From NCBI GenBank assembly GCA_950106755.1, contig OX467082.1, forward strand, positions 32,364,001 to 32,428,000: a DNA stretch of 64,000 nt, read 5' to 3'. The position numbers and the translations under genes were made by a program. This DNA is from Climacium dendroides (lineage: Eukaryota; Streptophyta; Bryopsida; Hypnales; Climaciaceae). A model generated the notes under the pieces. The model had not been told where the DNA came from. It did not search any database and saw only the letters and a list, made by a program, of their open reading frames with translations. Below are positions 57,331-64,000 of the stretch, one piece after another (the stretch's first letter is position 1; each line of letters opens with the position of its first letter).

Positions 57331-58527
57331 CTATTTTTTTGTACCCTAAAGTTCCTTGACTATGTTGTCACCTAAAATACTCCCAAACTGCCATTTCTGG
57401 TACAAGTACTAAATTTTGGGAAAAAAATCAGTTTTGGACCTATATAATTGTAGGATCTTGTAGTACACTAGTTTAAAAACATATGGAAAAAAATTCAGAA
57501 TTTTTCACCATGCGAATTGCAAGATATTAGCATTTGAAGTAGCAAAAATCCTTTTTTGGCCCTACAAAAATCAAGCAGCTGCACTTCACAAGGTCACATT
57601 GGTATGAAAAAATATGCAAAATGGTGGTGCTTCTATAGATCCATTCTTCAAAGCAAGTTGACTATGTGCTTGAATTGTTTTAGATCATTTGGAATTGTAC
57701 AACATATAGAATAAAAAGAATAAGTGGAAAGACATAGAGAATGATTCAAAATACAAAATTGTTAACAATTTATTTATGAAAATAGAAAATTCCAATTCCA
57801 ATGGTTGTAATGTTGTAATAAACATTCTACACCTAATCTTTTTATTTTCCAAAAGCATTGAAAATTGAGTTGAATAAAAGACTTGAAAGTTTATTTTAGA
57901 GTAGAAAATTCATAATTGCCCACAAACTAAAACTCATAACTTTCATCTCATTCATCAAAGTGGAATGATTTGAAGCTTTTCATGTGCATATGAATTTAGA
58001 AAATTGATCTCAAATTTTTGCTTTTGAAAAAAGTTTTCTTTTCATCTGCAAAGACTTCCCATCTACCAAAAAAATAATATATTAGGCTATAACATTTGAC
58101 TCATATTTCCAAATGTCTTGAATTTTAGTGCACATGAAAGATATCTTCTATTAAAGTTTGGGTCAAAAACATGAAAATCTCCAATCACACGTACATGTCC
58201 AAAGTCGCTATATTGCCAAATTTAGCAGAATAGTCCATTAGGGGTTAATCCCTACAAGCTCAAAGGCCCCAAACATGTGTTTATACCATTTTTGAAAGGT
58301 CATGTAGAGACTTTTTTTTGTTCAATTCTATTTATTTTCAACCTACACATTTAACATTCTTCATTAACCTTGGTGATACAAAAAATTTAGGCATGTTTGA
58401 AGTATGTTAATGACAATACGGTCCATCTCACTAGTCATTTTAAAGCCATGACATTTTGGTCAAGTGAGGGTTAACCTAACCCGGCTCATGTCTTGACTAC
58501 TTTTTTTATTTACATTGTCAAAGTGGT
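57331..58527. other. Repeat block and unit 3 island fragment
   Basis: 57345-57990 is the diverged duplicate of 48585-49230. 58250-58440 matches 19195-19380 (gccccaaacatgtgttta, ttcttcattaaccttggtg). No gene. Confidence 0.45.
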
Positions 58528-58728
58528 CTATACTAAATAGGGGTATGAAGGGGATCAAAAATTTAAAAGGGACTCATTGTGGAAAATTGTAGATGTTTGA
58601 AACATGATGTACAACCCCCATAAACTTCAGTAACTATTGACATATAAGAAAGGTAGATTTTTATACAGTGTGTAATGTCGATTAATTAGTATGGGTCCCC
58701 TTAAAACCCCTATTCCGTGTAGAAGCAC
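58528..58728. mobile_element. Small foldback element, about 200 bp
   Basis: Inverted ends aataggggtatgaagggg and its complement-like ccccttaaaacccctatt about 150 bp apart. Target duplication not identifiable. Confidence 0.5.
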
Positions 58729-59068
58729 CGCTTCATTGTGGTTCTTATGAAACGGGGAACGAGAGTTGACGTTCTTGAAGTCCTTTTCATAAACTTATTG
58801 AATGGGGGATTGTTGTCTCTTTATAACCGTGCCTAGTTGTATTATTGTGAGCTCTCCTTGTGTTAGAGCAATTGGGATGAAGTGAAGTGTCCAAAAATCT
58901 AATTTTGAGACTCAAAAAAAGAGGGATTTATTACATTTATTAATTTTTGGGGTAGAATAGATGGGATAGAAAATGGAGTGAATGGTTGGTGATGACTACT
59001 TTAGGCACTTTGTTTGTAGCAATGCATACTTTGTATGACTCAATGGAGAGGGAATCTCAGCTGGCTCT
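58729..59068. other. No feature recognised
   Basis: Moderately AT-rich DNA that I could not match elsewhere in the window; no coding frame of note. Confidence 0.3.
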
Positions 59069-59069
59069 A

Positions 59070-59541
59070 ACGTAAAACAGCCCATTGTGTTCAGAATGAG
59101 GAGTTTGACATCATCTTGTTGTTGAAATTTTTCAACTTTTTTCCCACATTAGTACAAATGTGAGAAATAGAAAGTGCAATTGAAATTATTATTTTTTGGA
59201 CAAAGTATGAATTCACTAGGAATTCTTGAAGTGTTCAACCCAAAAGAGTATGTAGACTATGGACCTTAAAACCAACAAAATCTGAATGCATACTACTCAT
59301 CTTACTCCCTAATGGAGTCAAAATATTTTCTATCATGAAAATCCTAAAAAGTCAATTTTTACAATGAACTTCACATAGAAAAGTCAAAAGTTCCTAATGA
59401 GGTCACTATTCACTTCATTACTATGTAAGACATGCATTGTGGCCCACATCTCACATACTGAAAAAACAACAACCACAATGGGTCATTTCCTAGGTGACCA
59501 CAATGGGTCATTTAACCGCAATGGTTCACTTTACCTTAACA
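59070..59541. mobile_element. GTAAAACAGCCCATTG element, copy 1
   Basis: Left end acgtaaaacagcccattgtg, right end ccgcaatggttcactttacc (inverted, imperfect). Same family as the ends at about 59938, 60748 and 61183. Internal short repeats of accacaatgggtcattt near 59470-59512. Confidence 0.5.
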
Positions 59542-59899
59542 TTCAAGATGATGGCCAATTGTTCATATCAAACACTTGCTTGGTTGAAATGCTCAGATTA
59601 TTAATTTAATTTCAAATCCAAGGGAAAAATCAAGCCATGTACATGTGCATAATTATAACTTATATATATTTTGGAATTGCATTGCAAAAGATGAAATGCA
59701 ACACCAAAACAATCAGGTTTGAGAGAAGAATCTATTTATGGATCAAAGTAGAAAGGATAACCGTTGGATAAATCAATGAGTCAGACATATGTTATAAAAT
59801 CTACTTGTATGCTTCATATTCTGAGTTGCATGGTGCAGAGACAGTTTGTGTTATCAATATGAGTTTACAAGCAGTTGTCAAATGTTTTTAAAGACCATC

Positions 59900-61281
59900 T
59901 GTACTGCAACCCCTGTATATTGGCCGGTAACTGTATAAGGTAAAACAGCCCATTGCTGTCAAATGACCCCATTGTAGTTTTTTTTAGTATGTGAGATTTT
60001 ACATGACAGTAATGGAGTGAATAATGACTGCATTAAAAACTTCCAACTTTTCAATGTGAAATTCAATGTAAGAATTGACTTTTTCAATCATCCATGTTAG
60101 AAAATATTGTGATTGCATTAGGTAGTAAGATGAGCATTATGGATTCAGATTTTGTTGATTATAGGGTAGTCTACAAACTCTTTTGGGTTGTGATGCATTG
60201 AACACTTCAAAAATTTCTAGCATATCCATATTTTGTCAAAAAAATTAAAATTCAATTGCATTTGTTGTTTCTCACACTTGTCTTTAAGTGGGGAAAAAAT
60301 TGAAAATTTTCAACAATAGTGTGAGGCCAAACTCCAAACTTTGACCACAATTGGTTCCTTTACAACTAACTTTTGAAAGATAAATGATTAGAACTTGAAA
60401 ATTGTCTCATTGGAAGTGCATTTGAAAGAACTTGGAGAAGGTAAAAAAACACTCAAAATTAGACGTTGGATAAGTACTTTAAAAGCAAGGTAAAAATCAG
60501 AAATTATAGAGGTCTTTGCAAATCATGGTTACCAAAGCATGATTTGGCCATTGACCCATCACATTTGGCCACATTTAGAGGGTCAATAGCCAAATCATGC
60601 TTTGATAACCATGATTTGCTAAAACCTCTATAATTTTTTATTCTTACCTTGCTTTTGAAGTACTTGTCCAATGTCTAATTTTGAATTTCTTGTACCTTTT
60701 CCAAGTTCTTTTGGATGCGCTTACAATGAGACAATTTTCAAGTTCTAAGGCAAAACATCCCATTGCGGTCAGATGACCCATAGTGGACACCTAACGATCA
60801 TGCCACCTAATGACCCCATGATAGTTTTTCAAGCCATAATCAATGCCTAACTTGACCCCCATGGAGTGATTAGTGACCTCATTAAGAGCACCCAACTTTT
60901 TAGTGTAAATCATGATAGAATGTGACTTTTTCAGGGCCTTCCACATTAGAAATTATTGTGACTACTTTAGGTGATTAAGATGAACATATTAGATATAGTT
61001 TTTGTTGGTTATCAGGTAGCCTACTGACTCTTTTGGATAGATCAGTTAAAAAATTCATAACAAATTCATACATTGTCTGAAAAAAGTGTGAGAATTTCAA
61101 TTGTTCTCACTATTTCTCACACTTGTCTGTACATGGAAAAAAATTTGAAAAATTTCAGCAGTGGCATGAGGGCAGACTCCAAATTTTGACCACAATGGGC
61201 TGCTTTACCTTAATCATTCACCGTTCAAAGGTTAGTCATACAGTTACCCCCAATATACCAGGGTTCCACTACAGATGCTCT
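59900..61281. mobile_element. Composite TIR element of about 1.4 kb
   Basis: Outer inverted repeats: left accatctgtactgcaaccc to ggtaactgta; right tacagttaccccc to ccactacagatgc. Inside are family ends with taaaacagcccattg (59938, 60748) and accacaatgggctg (61186), and a long hairpin at 60389-60747. It looks like nested insertion of related elements. No transposase frame. Confidence 0.55.
60389..60747. repeat. Foldback repeat nested in the composite element
   Basis: Arms of about 165 bp with outer ends agaacttgaaaattgtctca and its complement, and inner block aaatcatggttaccaaagca meeting near 60565. Strong potential hairpin. Confidence 0.7.
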
Positions 61282-61289
61282 AAATAAAA

Positions 61290-61466
61290 GATGAATTTTA
61301 CCTTGAAAACATCACACTGGGAGACACAGTCCTGCCTCCCCACCTGCAGTCAGCCATCTGGAGTACAGAATTGGACGTTTTCTACAACCCATCAGCTCAC
61401 ATGCGAAGACCGGCCACCCTAATCCCGGACATGGCATCCCAATCGAAGGTGGGGTACAACAAATGA
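61290..61466 (+). pseudogene. Coding-like fragment without start codon
   Basis: A 58-codon frame with protein-like composition: DEFYLENITLGDTVLPPHLQ, SAIWSTELDVFYNPSAHMRR, PATLIPDMASQSKVGYNK, then TGA. It starts directly after the end of the composite transposon, with an in-frame TAA at 61281-61283 and no ATG at the start. It may be the final exon of a gene truncated by the transposon. Family unrecognised. Confidence 0.35.
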
Positions 61467-61539
61467 ATTCACGAGTGGCAGATTTCTAATGGGCTGTGCA
61501 AATAATGACTCAACCCAACTGGTGATGATCACAAAGAAT

Positions 61540-61776
61540 TTAAACTCCAACACTTCCGCAAGAATTGGGGAAGTAAGTTAATGGCGACTTCGTGAGATCC
61601 ACTTGCTCCCAGTGTAGCTTCAGTTGGCTTTCCAATGCTAATTCACCTTGGTTCCAGTTGTTCCAAGTGCTTGAATTAGGTCCTCCGTTTGCTAAAGTAG
61701 CTTGCAAGTGGACGCTGTGTGCTCCGAACTCGGTACTCACCTGTCTTTTTTTTTTTTTATCAAGCCCTGTGATCAA
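61540..61776 (-). CDS. Candidate minus-strand ORF or exon, unrecognised
   Basis: 78 codons: MITGLDKKKKRQVSTEFGAH, SVHLQATLANGGPNSSTWNN, WNQGELALESQLKLHWEQVD, LTKSPLTYFPNSCGSVGV. The composition from STEFGAH onward is protein-like and GC-richer than its surroundings. CAG|GTGAGT at about 61740 on this strand would make a strong splice donor, which argues for alternative models. Not seen in units 1 or 2. No family recognised. Confidence 0.25.
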   Translation of the reverse strand: MITGLDKKKKRQVSTEFGAHSVHLQATLANGGPNSSTWNNWNQGELALESQLKLHWEQVDLTKSPLTYFPNSCGSVGV

Positions 61777-62904
61777 TGATAGTCAAAATATCTAGACTCA
61801 AGAGGGAGAGAGTTGAGAATGGTGTACTGAAGAGGATTCCTGACTTGAATGCAACTTGATCAAGGGAACTCCAGTTGGTCCACAAGGTGAAAACAATCTG
61901 AAAACGATACGTTGCGATTGTTTCATTTTCTTTCGTTTTGAAATTCATCCTGGTGACCGAGCGAGATCGTGTCCGGAGAGCTGACGGACAAACCATAGGG
62001 AGTCAGACTCTGTGCTTGTACTTGAAATGCTCAAACCTCCTTGTCGTTGTTTTATTCAAGAATTCTGGAAAACGATGGTGAAGTGGTGCCAATTTTTCAC
62101 TCGCATGGAGTCGTGGAGGTGGTCTGTAAGGTGATTTTCTCTTCCTAGACTTGGGTCCTCTGTCTACCCAGACCCGAGGTCCTCCAAATCAATTCATGCA
62201 GTCGGCAACAACGCAAACTTCGGTCTTTCTATGCGAAGTAGGGCAGAATTCGACAAAGTCATGGTCCAAGTAGATACAGTGGGGTATTTCAGAGCACCGA
62301 AAGTGTGCCATTCAAGTGCTCTGTGCTCCTGAAACGAAGACCACTACAGATCAGAAGCTCGACGCTGGACCCTAGAGAGCGCCAATCTCTTGAAACTTCC
62401 TCATTTTGTGCCGTGGGTTGGTCTGAGTGCAGCTACTCGAGGCAGCAGTGGGTGAATTCCTGAACACGGACCACTTCAACCTTCTTGGCCGCAGGAACGC
62501 AAGCACAAAGTCAAAACCCGTAGCAGAACAGGAATCCTCTGTTCTTTCGAGGTTGTGATTCCGAGAAGGATTGATGCATCAATTGGTGTTCAATTGTCCA
62601 GTCGACTTCAGGAGCAATTAGAGCTCTAAAGAGTTCGCACCGTTGACGACACTCCGGCTCTGGAAGAAATTGAGGCCTGTGTGCAACCCTAGAGTTCGGT
62701 CCACAGCATTCCCAGTCCGTATTTCATAGCAGTGCACTGGTGGGTTAGGGTTGGTATTTTTGTGCTCAGGATGGTCTTCATGGGAGATAGAATGTGGAAC
62801 TTTATGAATGTTCGACAGCGAAAGGCGATGTCCAGCAGCGTGGATGGTGATGGTATCCCATGGGTTTTTATGCAAGTCTGATTCTCGGTTCAGATTTCAG
62901 TACG
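61777..62904. other. Unit 3 tail: GC-richer sequence, mostly unique
   Basis: 62040-62230 matches 19400-19610 and 36280-36480 (tggagtcgtggaggtgg, ctgtctacccagacccgag). The rest, including 62230-62900, has no counterpart in units 1 and 2. A telo-box-like ggttagggttgg lies at 62746. Minus frame 62618-62875 (85 codons) is open but not recognised. It may be promoter or exon of an unknown gene. Confidence 0.3.
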
Positions 62905-64000
62905 CCGATACCGTCTAAACCTTGAGCAGTTGCGGACATCCTTCGTTTGAGTCAGGGATTTAAGGAATCTCCTTTGGGGAAGGAAAAAAAACTCTCCGAG
63001 AAACGCTCCTAGAACGACGGCAGAGCAATAAGTGGGTCCCTTGGACTCGGTGTGTAGAATGCACAGTGCTCTACAGTGGAGTGAGTCACATGGCAAGGGT
63101 TTCGGAGGTCCTTCTTCGACCTCTCACGCGTTTCCTTCTGCGACTGGACTGGGGTTGCTTGGCGGTGTCCATTTTCACTCTTCTCTAGCCTCGCCTCACG
63201 AAGTGACTGTTAGGCCTTTCATCTGGGCTTCTGAGGTAGCGCTGCTGCGTTTCTTTTGTGCTTCCCTGGCGGACTCTTAGAAACCTTGAAACCGTGCTTC
63301 TTTGTGGATTCGTCTTCTCGACTTGGGACGCGTATTTCGATTCTAAAGTTCATGCTTTCTTTTTGTTGGCAGAGATCAGATGCACGGGTGTTAATCTTGT
63401 CCGAAGACGTTGTGGAGTAGTTGACGAACATCTGGAAACTTCTCGCTTGCAGGGTAACAACTCCCTTGGGTTGTTCGTGTTGAAGTGCATGTATGTACGT
63501 TATCTCTACTTTTCTATTGCTTTGAGATTCTCGGGTTGTTGGTGAGTGGTGAGAAGGATCTGCAAGATTTGTGCGACATCCAGGTGTTAGATTTTCTTTT
63601 GCTTCTTTCGCCATTTTGAAAGCGAGGAGCGGTAACACATTGTCTGTTTCGATGGCTTGCTTTTGGAATGCTCCTTTCCACATGAGTATTGTGAGGTTCA
63701 AATGGACAGAGAATGCTTGGTTTGTCATGGTAGAATAGGGTGTTGTTGTGGTGCACCAGTGTTGTTGTTGTTCGCATTTGCATTGAGAGTTGCAGAGCGG
63801 ATAAGAAAAGGTGGATGAGAGTGTGGGTAGGGTTACGGAAGGTCCCTCTTGGAGTCGATTTGCACACGATGTTCCTCTGTGTCTGGAATTTGGCTTTGGA
63901 TGTTGATATTGGATTCTTCTGAGTTCGTCGTGTAGCCAGGCCATCGTTATGTAGCCGGGCCGCAGGAGCTTGCAAGCGCACGTGCAGCTCCTGCACTGGG
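62905..64000 (+). repeat. Start of unit 4: M-repeat tail and leader module L4a
   Basis: 62910-62965 is the end of an M repeat (gcagttgcggacatccttcg). From about 63000 a full leader module follows with all anchors: cccttggactcggtgtg, acagtgctctacagtggagtg, acaactcccttgggttgttc, tgaagtgcatgtatgtac and the GC-rich tail at the right edge. A fourth kinase gene is expected beyond the window (inference from order in units 1-3). Confidence 0.6.

Overview
The window looks like nuclear DNA of a land plant. The evidence is an eL42 ribosomal-protein exon pair with GT-AG introns, exons of a chloroplast NOG1-type GTPase gene, large intergenic stretches, and many small non-autonomous DNA transposons with target duplications. 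The species cannot be fixed from the sequence. I saw no LTR retrotransposon, tRNA, rRNA or CRISPR array.

Layout. At 1-1.15 kb are the last two exons of eL42 (+) and, converging on them, the last two exons of an unrecognised minus-strand gene. At 1.15-5.4 kb there is a transposon-rich border. From 5.4 kb to the right edge runs a tandem array of large segmental units. Unit 1 spans about 5.4-22 kb, unit 2 about 22.7-38 kb, unit 3 about 38.6-62.9 kb (swollen by transposons and partly deleted), and unit 4 is entered at about 62.9 kb.

Each complete unit carries, in order: an 'a-type' leader module with a conserved splice-donor-like site; a short ORF beginning MATKLMKFQ; one or two short 'M' repeats; a diverged 'b-type' leader module; an intronless gene for a protein with two kinase domains; a long AT-rich 3' flank; a GC-richer island of unknown nature; and (units 1 and 2) a broken multi-exon copy of the N-terminal half of a chloroplast NOG1-like GTPase gene. 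Unit 3 has lost the GTPase remnant in a deletion and gained several transposons.

The three kinase genes (K1 9323-11224, K2 26447-28360, K3 42266-44191) are the only clearly intact protein genes. Each encodes about 635 aa: a TKL-like Ser/Thr kinase domain with all catalytic motifs, a second kinase domain with altered motifs (HGD for HRD; DFS for DFG in K1 and K3; a lost Gly loop in K1 and K2), and a C-terminal Cys-Cys-Leu-Leu that reads as a CaaX prenylation box. The inferred picture is a locally expanding family of membrane-anchored tandem kinases. Gene conversion, microhomology deletion and insertion of CACTA-like, Mutator-like and other MITEs have reshaped it.
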